A model generated the notes under the pieces. That model did no database searches, was not told the origin of the DNA, and saw only the letters and a program-made list of their open reading frames with translations. Position numbers and translations under genes: made by a program. A DNA stretch of 64,000 nucleotides from Fistulifera solaris (Eukaryota; Bacillariophyta; Bacillariophyceae; Naviculales; Stauroneidaceae), in the NCBI GenBank assembly GCA_030295235.1, contig AP026124.1:868001-932000 (forward strand), written 5' to 3'. Within the stretch, counting starts at the first letter, position 1; every line of letters begins with the position of its first letter. Below are positions 44,143 through 54,001 of this stretch, one piece after another.

Positions 44143-44750
44143 TTGTCTGTACCTGTTCATGCACTTGGTGGAATAACCGTCATAACAAAGACGTTCGGTG
44201 AAACAGTTATCGGAGGGAGATCGGGTCAGTGGGCCGATAATTCCTTGTTGTGCGAATCGCCGGTATTGTTTTCGAAATTGCACAACAGAGTGCTTCAATC
44301 AGCAGCAACCTGGCAACAAGTGTTCGGGCAGGCATTTTCGCGGAATACATGGCCATCCCATTGTAGTGTCAAACACATTTCCGATACTGTTTGGTTCGTT
44401 CAAGTGGCGTCGCAATACTGTCGATTCAAGGCAGCCTACCGCGCTGTGAAGCAGCAAGGAAGACTACCAACAAGGTGGATCCATAGCGATATTTGGGGCC
44501 GGCGGAGTGGGTCTTTCTTGTGTCATGGTGGCGGCATCGATAAGGAGAAAACAACTTTTGCAATTGATCTGTCGAACGACGCACTCCCCTTGGCAAAGAA
44601 GCTCGGTGTTAGGGTCGAAACCCACAGGCGTGGGCTCTGGACTTGTACGGCCCATCTTCAGCATGTCTTTTTAACGATACGAAGCCGGATATTCTCGTCT
44701 CAGTAAGACTGGTCGCCGGCCTTCTACGTGATGACAGATCGCTTTTTATC
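44143..44750 (+). pseudogene. Zinc-type alcohol dehydrogenase relic
   Basis: The three forward frames together spell pieces of a zinc-dependent medium-chain dehydrogenase in the right order. First, H-A-L-G-G-I-T-V-I-T-K (44155 on). Then, in another frame, L-S-E-G-D-R-V-S-G-P-I-I-P-C-C and R-Y-C-F-R-N-C-T-T-E-C-F, the structural zinc lobe. Then I-F-G-A-G-G-V-G-L-S-C-V-M-V-A-A-S-I, the Rossmann G-x-G-x-x-G motif. Then, shifted again, T-F-A-I-D-L-S-N-D-A-L-P-L-A-K-K-L-G-V, the acidic NAD(P) strand. Several frame changes and missing stretches (no complete catalytic centre, lost C-terminal half) mark it as decayed, more than the single-base breaks elsewhere. It may have been damaged when the nearby repeat arm arrived, but that is conjecture. 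Confidence 0.8.
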
Positions 44751-45395
44751 CACTCTAGCTTCGGGTCTGCCTCGCGAAACACTAGACAAACCGAAAGCGA
44801 CCCATTGGTAACATCGCTTAGCAAAAGCTTTCGGCGAATCCGTGTCGGCTTCATCTGCCACAGTAAATATATCGTTGCTCAATTTCGTGAACTATCAAGA
44901 GAAAAACTTTGTGAATTGCTGTTTGGTTCGACGACATATCTTTCCAATCGGGCGAATATCTGCAGACACTTAAGCGTCGCATTCACTGTCTTTTCGCGCG
45001 CTAAGGACGAAGCTTATGGAACAATCTCGTCTTGGCATACGCTCGGCGGTTGAAAATGCAACAAAGTTTGAGTCATCCATAAGCTTCTCGCCACTGAGGG
45101 AAGCATCATGGATAAGATGACACACAAGTCATACCGACACGCAACACCCCTTCCTTAGAGGCGCTAGACACCCCTTATTGAGGCATACTTTGTAGCAGAC
45201 GAATTACAATAAACAGCATCAACTTCAATACAGCGTACAACTTAGACCCATCGCAATTGAACCTTCAGTTTTAACCCACAATGATCACGACTCATCATGA
45301 AGTCGTCCATATGAATATAGTCGTTTTATCATCAGGGTCCTCCTTCGGAATATGTGACAGAATGAGGGACCACGACATAGCCGGCATGCGGAACG
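44751..45395. other. Intergenic after the dehydrogenase relic
   Basis: About 640 bp that may include further decayed dehydrogenase sequence (an open frame to 45053 with no clear match). The rest lies 3' of the GH81 gene. Nothing else was recognised. Confidence 0.3.
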
Positions 45396-48300
45396 TTAGC
45401 GGGTGCAACAGTCCAGGTTTAACCCATTCGGCGAAGGACAGCAGTCACCAGTTAAGTGCAGGTCTGCGCATCGAGGATGAGACTCGCACGTCACACCAGA
45501 TTGCGATCCATTACTCGAATGCGTTTCATGAACCTTTGAGGCACCAGATGATTCATCTACTTGAGGGAAAGGTTCTGTTTGATTGCTGAAATATACATTT
45601 TTAGTGCCGCTTTTGTCGCCACTGATGGCCACAACGTCGAAATTGGATCTTGTTGCAATCCAATAAAGTACCTGACTCTTGCTCAACGCCGAATCAAGTT
45701 GCGAGCTGATCAAGTCTTGAGCCTCGGTCCAAGCAGTCGAAGCATCGAAAATTGCATGGTTAGAAATCACATATCCCTTCCAAGCCATCTCTGCTCCACT
45801 CGCTTGCGCTTCCAACACATTCCTATACTCATCTCGGACATAGTCTATCGAAAAGAGTTCTCCTGTAACCGCTGTCACTGGAAGAAAGTTGATCATATGC
45901 ACGTAGAGGTCCTTTGTCCCAAACCATGTAGAACAAATAGCGTCCATCATACCCAAATTTCCCACCATGTAGTTCCGGGAAAACTCCTCACTATAAACTT
46001 TTAACGCGGGCGAGCCATTCCTTTTTCCCTGAGACTTTGATGGCGACATCTGCCAATATGTTTTAGCTCCACGTATCTCGGTCGCAAGCAACAAGCGGGT
46101 AAAATCAGTTTCTGGTGATACGTCGGACTCAGGGTTTGCTGCTGCCCCGTGCCTAACAACGGACCACAAGTATGCGCCGTAGTAGCCATTTACAGCTTCA
46201 CTCGAGCTTTCTTGGGACTTTCCGTTGCCAAACGGAAACAATCCCGACGCAAACGAATGGCCGTCAAACCACGACTTGTGTCTTGCAGCAGGAAAAAGAC
46301 TCCATCAACAACCTTTGAATCTAAGTTGGTATTATGGGCAATATCATAGAAGATGGTGTCGACCTCGTTTCCGAATCTCTCAACAAATGTGCTGTTGAGG
46401 CTCCCCAATACCGCGCAAGCATACAAAAGATAACCATAATGGAAATGATGGTCATTGTATCTACGCAATGAAATGGAATTGAGATACAAGTCAGTTTGTC
46501 ATATGGTATGCTGATCGAACTTCTTGTGGACTTACCTTCCGTTTCCAAAATCTGCGTGAGAATCCAGCAAACCGTTGGAAGTCACCAAGCCTCCGAGGTT
46601 GGCATCAAAAACTAAACCATCCGTAACTCGATTTGTGAGGACTCGTTCCAGTATATTCGAGAGAAAATGGGCCGCTTGCTGCAGTATACCCGCCAAGTTT
46701 TCCTCCTGTATGCCATCAACAGCATTGTCGTCATCCTTTTCTTTTAGTAACACATTTGCAATATGAGCAAGCTGAGCAAGTCTAGCACTCTGTTTCCCGA
46801 ACCCATAAATATCTTCAGACACTGTTGGCAAAGATAATTTGATGTCTTCATAAAGACTCCGTACGATTTGCTGTCGAACAAACGGATCGTGCAAAGCTTC
46901 CGTCGTGCTTGATCCACTGTCCCCATCGAAACCTAAACTGGGAAGTACTTCATCGTACATCCACGTAGAGCCAACGACGGGTGACATGGGTCCTTTGATC
47001 GTTTTGTATGAGAGTTCAAATTCGTCATTCGCTAGTTTTACCAACTTCGGCAGACTATCTGCGTGATGAGGTAGTGCCAACATTAGCAACGGAAGGGAAC
47101 TCGTTGAACTACTAGACGCGGAGAAAGTCTCTGTCGAATATTTAAAGCGAATGGTTCCAAGACGCTTCGTTTTCAGAGACGAAGGAGCACTAGTTATCCC
47201 TGAAACGACTTTTGTTATCTTGTCAATACTCCCGATACTCTTTGTGTTCAAGTTGTGAGAAACGTCAGTTGTTGAAGCAGGTCGGAAGGTCCAACTGACT
47301 TGTCCTCCAGTTGGGTAAACTCCTGCGTGATAGACAAGCCTCTGAAGAGCCTTAGAAGACATTACATTCAAGTCCGACAAACTGGGCTGTGACTCGGTGA
47401 CATTCTGTCTTTCAGCGGGTGGTACATAAGCGAACCGTAAAACCCCGCTAAAGCTATGTTGGGCTTCAATAGATACCTTTTGAACTCTATCGAATGTCAA
47501 AGACAGTGATTCTGATGCGAATGCAAACCAATACTTGTTGTCTGTCGTCTGTACGACAAATTGGGTGCCCGTAATGATGTCTATTTTTTCATCCTCGCTC
47601 CTCTCGGAACTACACACGCTTGATAGTAAGTTCCGTCTTCCATTAAAGTCTATGTCTCCGTCTTCGTCGCGCGGACAAAACACATCAGCGATTCCGGGAA
47701 ACGCTCGGATAGCTGGCATTGAGTTTTTGTATTTGATTGTAATGTAGGGACTGCCCTGTACCAAATACGTTTCCCAAAATCCGCCCGACATCGTGCCATA
47801 TTTAAGAGTCACACTCAGTGCATCGAACTGTTCGATGTGCCGGCTCATCGTACCTTCTCGGCAAGCAAATGCCAAATCTGGAATAGCATAGTCATGAATT
47901 GATTTTGCGTCCTCTTGTCGATGACCAGCGGGATAAGACACCTGGAAGACATCATCAGACCATGTGTACGCATATGGATACACTGCCGTCGGATACGAAA
48001 GACCGTGATCGGCGGTTACAGGCAAAACAAGATTTACCCAGAATGCTCCGGTTGGAAATGGAAATGTAAATTCGCGGAAGGGGTCCCTTCCTTTGTAATG
48101 AAATCTCGGATGAAAAAGATTCTTTTGTAAAAAAGCAGAAACAGGGTCGCCCGCGTCAGCTCGATTCACGGAAGGGAAAGGCATCATGTACGCAGCCGGT
48201 GAGCTGTGAGATACCAGGAAAGACCCCGACTTGCTGAAGTGCAACACGGTAACAGAAACGGCAAATAGCAACATGGATACTCCGCCGACCCACAGAGATA

Positions 48301-48643
48301 TGTACGCCGTCGCATTTCGTTTCAATGGCGCAAAGGATATCATTCCGAATAAACAACGTTGACGATGACGATCTCCATTTGCATTTTCGTTCACCAATGG
48401 CTGAATCTCGTCACCTTTCAATAGTAATACGTGCGGTATATCCATGGAGTCGTTGACGGCAAGATCTTCGTCTTGTTCATTGTCGGTTGTTACAATTGAT
48501 TCTCCGACTAAAGAGTCTTGGTCGGCGCCTGTAGGGACTGTGCCGTTGCCGTTTGTTCTATTATCGACATAATCAGTACTGCCGTAAAAATAGAAATACT
48601 GAGGCTTTTCTTTACGCTTGACGCCGAGTTGTTCCTGTGCCAT
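45396..48643 (-). CDS. GH81 endo-1,3-beta-glucanase, membrane-anchored, one frameshift
   Basis: Exons 46536-48643 and 45396-46460, intron 75 bp; about 1057 residues after adding one T in the run at plus 46293-46297. The N-terminal 110 residues are acidic and cytosolic-looking, followed by a single membrane helix (Y-I-S-L-W-V-G-G-V-S-M-L-L-F-A-V-S-V), so it is a type II membrane protein. The GH81 domain opens P-F-P-T-G-A-F-W-V-N-L-V-L and has D-F-G-N-G-R-Y-N-D-H-H-F-H-Y-G-Y across the splice, then W-F-D-G-H-S-F-A-S-G and G-N-G-K-S-Q-E-S-S-S-E-A-V-N, which holds the catalytic Glu. The tail is Cys-rich (H-P-R-C-A-D-L, D-C-C-P, D-C-C-T-R). Diatoms store chrysolaminarin, a 1,3-beta-glucan, so vacuolar mobilisation is a sensible role; secreted or wall-remodelling functions are alternatives. 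Confidence 0.92.
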
Positions 48644-49492
48644 GGCTCAATTGAATGAAGAAATGCTCGTGCGAACAGTCTAAGAAAAATGACAAAATAT
48701 GCCTTTTGCCAATCTTATTTTAAACCAGCCTTGCCACGCCTCCATACGCTTGCGATTTCGCCTCTCAATAGTTGCTGCAATACCAAGTAATTGTTGTCTT
48801 TTGCCTTTGCCCTGATTTGCTTTTTCAGGTAACCTTACACCGTCATGAAAACAAACAACGGTGAGCGGAACAAAAAAATTAAGCGTGTCTGAAACTTTCG
48901 TGCTGATGCCTATTTTCGAGTATCTCGTAATGTGTAGCGAGTGACGAATGAGTTTTTTCGCCACTCGTCGCTCGGCATTACCGAAGAAAAAGAGAGCACA
49001 AGTTTGGGTCAGTATTCGGGACTTATCTATTTTAGAATTACAAATAATGGAGGCGCTTCCGTGCTGATGTTCATTGGTATCGTTCTAGGAGTAATTTAGA
49101 TCTACGCCACTTGCTTTAGTCTCGCTCGGAAGAATATTGGTTCATGACTGAAATGCAGTCGTGGCGCTGTTCCACACACAGAATCTATAGTAAATACTGA
49201 ACTCAACGATGTCGACATGAAAGAATCAATGCGTGCATTAGAAAGGAAGCTAGGTGTAGTCGGATCGTGTTTAAAACTTATGAAACTAACAAGCTGGCAC
49301 AAAGAGCGGAGGTTAGGTGGGAGTCTGTCTCGGAAAAACTAGACTCATGACTGAAATTCAATCGTGGTAAAGTTGATACAACACAATAGGCATATTATTG
49401 CAAAAGTGAAAGACAATGAACCCCAAGGCATTCGACGCAAAGACAATAGTATCAATGCGTAAAACACAAACATTAATATATCTTTCGCCGTT
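48644..49492. other. Intergenic with paired palindromes
   Basis: 850 bp between two minus-strand genes. Copies of the dispersed palindrome occur at 49141-49166 and 49344-49367, about 200 bp apart, with partly similar sequence after each (for example ATCTATAGTAAA and CAATAGTATCAATG-type pieces). A 94-codon frame (48680-48964) has no recognisable feature. Confidence 0.4.
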
Positions 49493-50865
49493 TTAAATAG
49501 GCACGTAGGGCTTATCAATAATATGCTTGTGTTTACCGAGAGTGCCGTGACTGACCATGGCTCCAAGGGCATCCACAACAATACGAAGAGCCATCAAGGA
49601 TGTAATATCGGCGTGATCATAAGGGGGACTGACCTCAACGACTTCCATACCACACAATCCTTCCTTGGCAATCAGACCCACCAACTTGAGCGCTTCACGA
49701 GGCAACAAACCGCCGGGCTCGGGCCAGCCTGTGCCAGGAACAAACGCCGCTTCAATCGAATCAATGTCGTAACTCATGTACACCGCATCACACCCGTCCC
49801 AGGCCCTCTCCAGCGCCATTTCTGCAATCTTATCAATGCCATATTGCTCAATGTCGTCCATGGTAAAGATATTGGTTTCACGCTCTACCATATTCGCCAC
49901 CGCCGGGCGCGGAACCTGCCACCCGCCAATTCCTATCTGCACCAAGTTCTTGGGATTGACGTTGGGCAAATTAGTGGCGTGGAAGTAGGGAGTCGTGTGC
50001 ATTCTCTCGTCAAGATCTTTTTCTTGAATATCGGCATGTCGATCCACGTGGATGATTCCAATGTTCTTTGACGTGACAGATGCGATACCACGTACGGTGG
50101 GAAAACCGATCGAATGGTCACCTCCCAGGATGATGGGCATAGTCCCCGTGGAAGCGATATGTGCAACAGCATTTGAAATCTGATCAAACGACTTTTCAAT
50201 ATTGGCAGGAATTGTGAAGACGTCACCGATATCGCAAAGTGTCTAAACAAAGTACGGAATGAGAACCAACAGAAGCAAAGGAGCGCAAAACCCATGGTCA
50301 CTTTTGTGTCTATTTACCATTTGTTCGCGGAGATCAATACCCTTTTCGTAATTGTAGGGCGTATACAAGGCCGAAATGCGTCGGATTCCTTGAGGACCAA
50401 AGCGCGTACCCGGACGGTAGGTGCAGCCTCCATCGAACGGAACGCCGACGACGGCACAATCGTACATGCCGACCTGGCGAGCATCTTCGACGTACGGGGC
50501 CTTGAGAAACGTGTTAATACCCGCAAAATGAGGAAGTTCTCCTCTGGAGAAAGTCGGAATTGTCTTATCTTCTAACGAAGAAGCACCCGGAAGACCAAAT
50601 TCCAGTGCATGGGCAATTTCTTCGTCAAACTTGGTCCTCGGAATTTCTGCTTCCTGAACGATTGAAAAGATTGAGATGAAAGGACTTGCACGAAAGAGTC
50701 GAAAGAATCGTTTGAAATACTTACTTTCAAAGCAGCCTTCCATCCCTTGGTAACCTTCGGATTGAAGGGATCGGGGTGATGAGCACGCGCTTGCTGTAGA
50801 GTCAAAGAAGCTCTAGCGATTTCGCGTGCAACAAGCTTGTGAGTGAGGCGATTGGCAATGGACAT
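49493..50865 (-). CDS. Agmatinase/ureohydrolase-family enzyme
   Basis: Exons 50725-50865, 50318-50653 and 49493-50242 (introns 71 and 75 bp); intact, 408 residues. Signatures of the Mn-binding arginase/agmatinase fold: V-V-G-V-P-F-D-G-G-C-T-Y-R-P-G, I-I-L-G-G-D-H-S-I-G-F-P, H-V-D-R-H-A-D-I-Q (usual D-A-H-x-D, here with Arg after the first Asp), Y-D-I-D-S-I-E-A-A-F-V-P-G-T-G-W-P-E-P-G-G-L and V-E-V-S-P-P-Y-D-H. The metal-ligand Asp and His residues are kept. The start carries a short basic stretch (N-R-L-T-H-K-L-V-A-R-E-I-A-R) that could be a mitochondrial signal. Agmatinases feed polyamine synthesis, but relatives hydrolyse guanidine or other guanidino compounds, so substrate is left open. 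Frame and splices are undisturbed. Confidence 0.88.
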
Positions 50866-51521
50866 GTGACGATATCAATGAGTAGATGAATGTTCTATCA
50901 ATCGAATTATCTATTGATGACTATTTCTGCTGTTAACATGCATCAATGAACAAAATACGTTCGTGCGGTGCCGAAGATCTTCCGATAATTGGAGAGCACA
51001 AAGAAAATGTGACACTGTCCCATCAACATCAAGGCAATTTACATGTGGAGTGAAAATACGACACGGATACGTGCAATTTCAGTCCCTGATAAAAGGTTCG
51101 GGTTATGAGCTGCGACTATGAATATCGGACCGGTACGGTACCAGGTACTTTGTATGAATTCAATTTACCGCACCGTGCGACGTGCGACATACGTACTGGT
51201 ACGGCGCAGATTCGAACACGCATCGGAATTTCCGATTTCCTGTTCTTCTTCTTGCATTTTTGCGTTCTCACGAGACCGTCCCACGCCACCGGGCCACGTA
51301 CGTAGTACGTCTTCGTAGGTGTGTACGGGTCGTTGCTTCTTTTCGTTAGCAATTAGCAAACTCCGTAATTCAAAGCGTGAATCTCATCAATAGAATCACT
51401 CAAACAGTCAAGCAAGCCCTTGCTGGACTTCTAGTGGTTTTCACCGAGAGAACACGCGTAATTAAGCAGCCCTCCGCTGTTGTTTACCTCTCAAAGAACG
51501 CCAACTTCATAATACACTTTC
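50866..51521. other. Divergent intergenic region with GGTACC cluster
   Basis: 650 bp between the hydrolase (minus) and the membrane protein (plus) starts. A GGTACC-type cluster at 51126-51151 (A-C-C-G-G-T-A-C-G-G-T-A-C-C-A-G-G) lies mid-way, with further TACG/CGTA pairs near 51290-51310. No gene is supported. Confidence 0.4.
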
Positions 51522-52240
51522 ATGTCCCCATTTCGTGCGCAAGGCCTTAAAACGGTTCTCACTCATGTAGCGATCGGCATGGGATCTGCGTCGTTGTAAG
51601 TGATAAATGTTTTGAGCGAAAGGATCCATAAAAGAGGCGAGATTCTCACAATGCCTTTCGTTCCCGTCACAGTTGGAGAGGAGCGTGGTATGTTTTAGAC
51701 GATCATTTGTTTCCCGAAAACAAAGAATACTCTGCTCTCGCGTCCTTTGGTCTAGGAACGTTAGGTATGGCTGCTTCACAAGGTTTAGTGGCTCGCATGG
51801 AAAATTTCGCAAAGATGGAGAAGTATCCAGTTCGATTGTCTCTTTTGCGTTTTGGTGCTTTGTATTCGATTGCCGTTTCGTGTGTACTAGTCTGGCGAGG
51901 AACATGGATCGGTTGGGATTGCCTCTATGCTCGCATGCATCCACTGATCGCTGAAAACGAAAGAAAGACGGAAACCATCAATGCCACCGACCCCGGACAC
52001 GCGACCAAGTCCGGGTTTCTCAGTCATGTGGCCGCTTGTACCATCCTCATGGGAACGGGATTTTTCGCCAGTGTTCTCGCACCTCCGGCTGCGGCAAGTG
52101 TCATACGAGATCTCGCCGTCAGTACCGGCGGCAAAGTCTACAACGGACCAGCACAAAGTGTGGCACGGCAATTTCTAGGACGTGTGGTGGCCCCGACCCG
52201 TTCTGTTCATAACAATGCGACGAGACGGAATGTTAAGTGA
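51522..52240 (+). CDS. Multi-pass membrane protein with two-fold W-R-G-x-W repeat
   Basis: Exons 51522-51595 and 51673-52240 (intron 77 bp); 213 residues. Exon 1 contributes M-S-P-F-R-A-Q-G-L-K-T-V-L and the splice creates F-W-R-G-A-W-Y-V-L-D-D-H-L-F-P. A second, similar block V-W-R-G-T-W-I-G-W-D-C-L-Y-A occurs about 60 residues on, after S-L-L-R-F-G-A-L-Y-S-I-A-V-S. Several hydrophobic helices follow, ending near L-A-P-P-A-A-A-S. Two-fold motifs of this shape occur in Fuseless-like membrane proteins, which is only a suggestion. The splice restores a frame that unspliced DNA does not have, which supports the gene. Confidence 0.6.
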
Positions 52241-52454
52241 AGACGAGACTACATTCTAGGATGATCGGGAGTGTGGTGTTGCTCTACGATGTGAACCTTC
52301 ATCGTTACGGTTCCGGACGACACGCTGCTTCACGATCACCTTGTTACAATTTTGTGCCCAGCTAGCTTCGATAAGCAATAGAACAATTTTGACGATCGAA
52401 TGCGATTTGAACCGTAGTGAATGAACAAATTCGTTAACCAGTTTTATTAATTGT

Positions 52455-53164
52455 TTAATGCCCACCTTCTACTGAAGGCTCCAGACCGACTAGAGTGATA
52501 CCCACACAAATGAGAAACACGCCGAACCAACCACGGAACGTCAGAACCTCATGCAGTAAACACGCCCCCAGAACACAACCAAAAAAAACACTGCCACCGA
52601 TGATCGTCGGTATACTCTGCATCGCCTGCACTCCCAAACTCGAGACAAAAAAGCTCAGTATTTCGGCCGCTCCGACGGCAGCCCCCGCACAAACGGCCCA
52701 ACGAATACCCGCCGCGTCCCAGTACAGAACATTCTCCTCATCTTCCGAGTTTTGAATGATAATATAAGACAGTAAGAGAGATCCCAGTAGAGCAGCAACG
52801 ATCTGTAACACAACACCACCCAAGATTGGGTGGATGGAAGCGGATCCTTTTTAATGAAAATGTTGTAAAAGGCATACGCGAGTGCACAAAGAAGGGCGGG
52901 GCCGATCCACACCGCGAGAGGTGGCGATGCTACGGACTGCAGTGAATCGGAAGAAACGAGCTCCACCAAAGTGCGAGGATCCATGGATCCTCCTTTTGTG
53001 GTGGCTTTTGAACCGACCAGCAGTCCATCTCTTTCTGCAGCAGCTCGTTGGAGAAGACGACGACCGGGTGAAGCTTGACTTTTCGGAGAGTCAAAACGGA
53101 GACGGCCGTACGCTAGAGACGGAGATGACGGAGCTTGTCTTAAAGAGCTATTGGATGATCCCAT
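52455..53164 (-). CDS. EamA-type small membrane transporter, one frameshift
   Basis: Start M-G-S-S-N-S-S-L at 53164; about 236 residues after adding one base in the T5 run at plus 52848-52852. The first 80 residues are Ser/Arg-rich and hydrophilic. Then membrane helices: L-A-V-W-I-G-P-A-L-L-C-A-L-A-Y-A-F-Y-N-I-F, L-G-G-V-V-L-Q-I-V-A-A-L-L-G-S-L, G-A-A-V-G-A-A-E-I-L-S-F-F-V, S-I-P-T-I-I-G-G-S-V-F-F-G and F-G-V-F-L-I-C-V-G-I-T-L-V-G-L. The pattern fits a single EamA (drug/metabolite transporter) unit of about five helices, half the usual ten, so it would have to dimerise. The substrate is unknown. The break falls in the second helix region, where both frames give hydrophobic sequence. Confidence 0.65.
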
Positions 53165-53530
53165 GATGCTGAAACAGTTCCTCAAAAATGGTTGATTGGA
53201 TGGCTGTTGTCTGAGAGTTCCAAAATTTTGTCGGCACTTTCATTTTCACATCAGAAAAAGATCTGTGAAGGTTGCGCGAAGTGTCAACCGAGGGCGAAGG
53301 AGGAATAATCATCGACCCGGTACTCCCTGTGTGCGGAAGAGTAAATTTGAGTACCGGGCTTAGGCAGAGGTGCATGATAAGAAACGTGGTAGCTGTCTGC
53401 GACTATTACTCTCTAGCACAACGTGTAAGCGACCTTTGTTCACGACTGGAATTCAGTCATGAGTCACATTTCGTTTTCGCAGTTAGTTGCGAACATCCCA
53501 CACCAACCAAGAAGATGATTCTGTAAGAGG
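53165..53530. other. Intergenic
   Basis: 365 bp upstream of the EamA-type gene. It includes one dispersed palindrome copy at 53441-53465 and no coding sequence I can support. Confidence 0.35.
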
Positions 53531-53692
53531 CTAATGAGCGTTCATCCTTAATTTCCTGTTCTTCAAGAATGAGGCGTTGTTCGTGTTTCCTTCACTGTCG
53601 GCTACGCGTGTCTTCACCGTTGCAATAGAATTACGCGGGTGAACGTCTAAGGTAATTGTCATGCCTGTTATTGTTTTGACGAAGATTTGCAT
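53531..53692 (-). pseudogene. Ubiquitin relic
   Basis: The minus strand starts [23 protein letters not shown], which matches the start of ubiquitin (M-Q-I-F-V-K-T and T-G-K-T-I-T-L) for some 16 positions. It then goes on [13 protein letters not shown], recalling ubiquitin's V-K-A-K-I-Q-D-K-E-G-I-P. After that it loses the pattern and ends at a stop about residue 53, short of the 76-residue fold and without the R-G-G end. Lys-48/Lys-63 and the hydrophobic patch are gone. It lacks an obvious promoter context and is best read as a decayed processed-type copy or the leftover of a polyubiquitin unit. Noncoding reading is possible but the match is too long for chance. Confidence 0.75.
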
Positions 53693-54001
53693 AATCTCTT
53701 GCTTTTTGCTATGCGAAACAACCTCTTTATTGCAAAGCACCGAGTTTTGTGTTTTTTATGTGGCTTTTTTTCTGCAACTGTGTGAAAAAACAAAGAAAAT
53801 CAGCTTATACCCGCGGGTGTGACATCAGTACCACGTTAGTCTGTCCATCATCAGACGGAATTTGGATGATGATGATGATTACTCGTAGTATTATTATTCA
53901 TTCGCACGTTTCACGATGATCCGATGACTTCTTCGGTGAATCATTATTCCTCATTCATTTGCAAAATTTGCAAGAACTATCGCCATTGTCACCAGAAGGA
54001 A
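53693..54001. other. Intergenic with (GAT)n
   Basis: About 300 bp between divergent features. It contains a short GATGATGATGATGAT microsatellite at 53867-53879 and no gene. Confidence 0.35.

Noticed and set aside
44643-45053. 136-codon frame after the dehydrogenase relic
   Set aside because: Its first part overlaps the relic and the rest has no features; more likely decayed or noncoding sequence.
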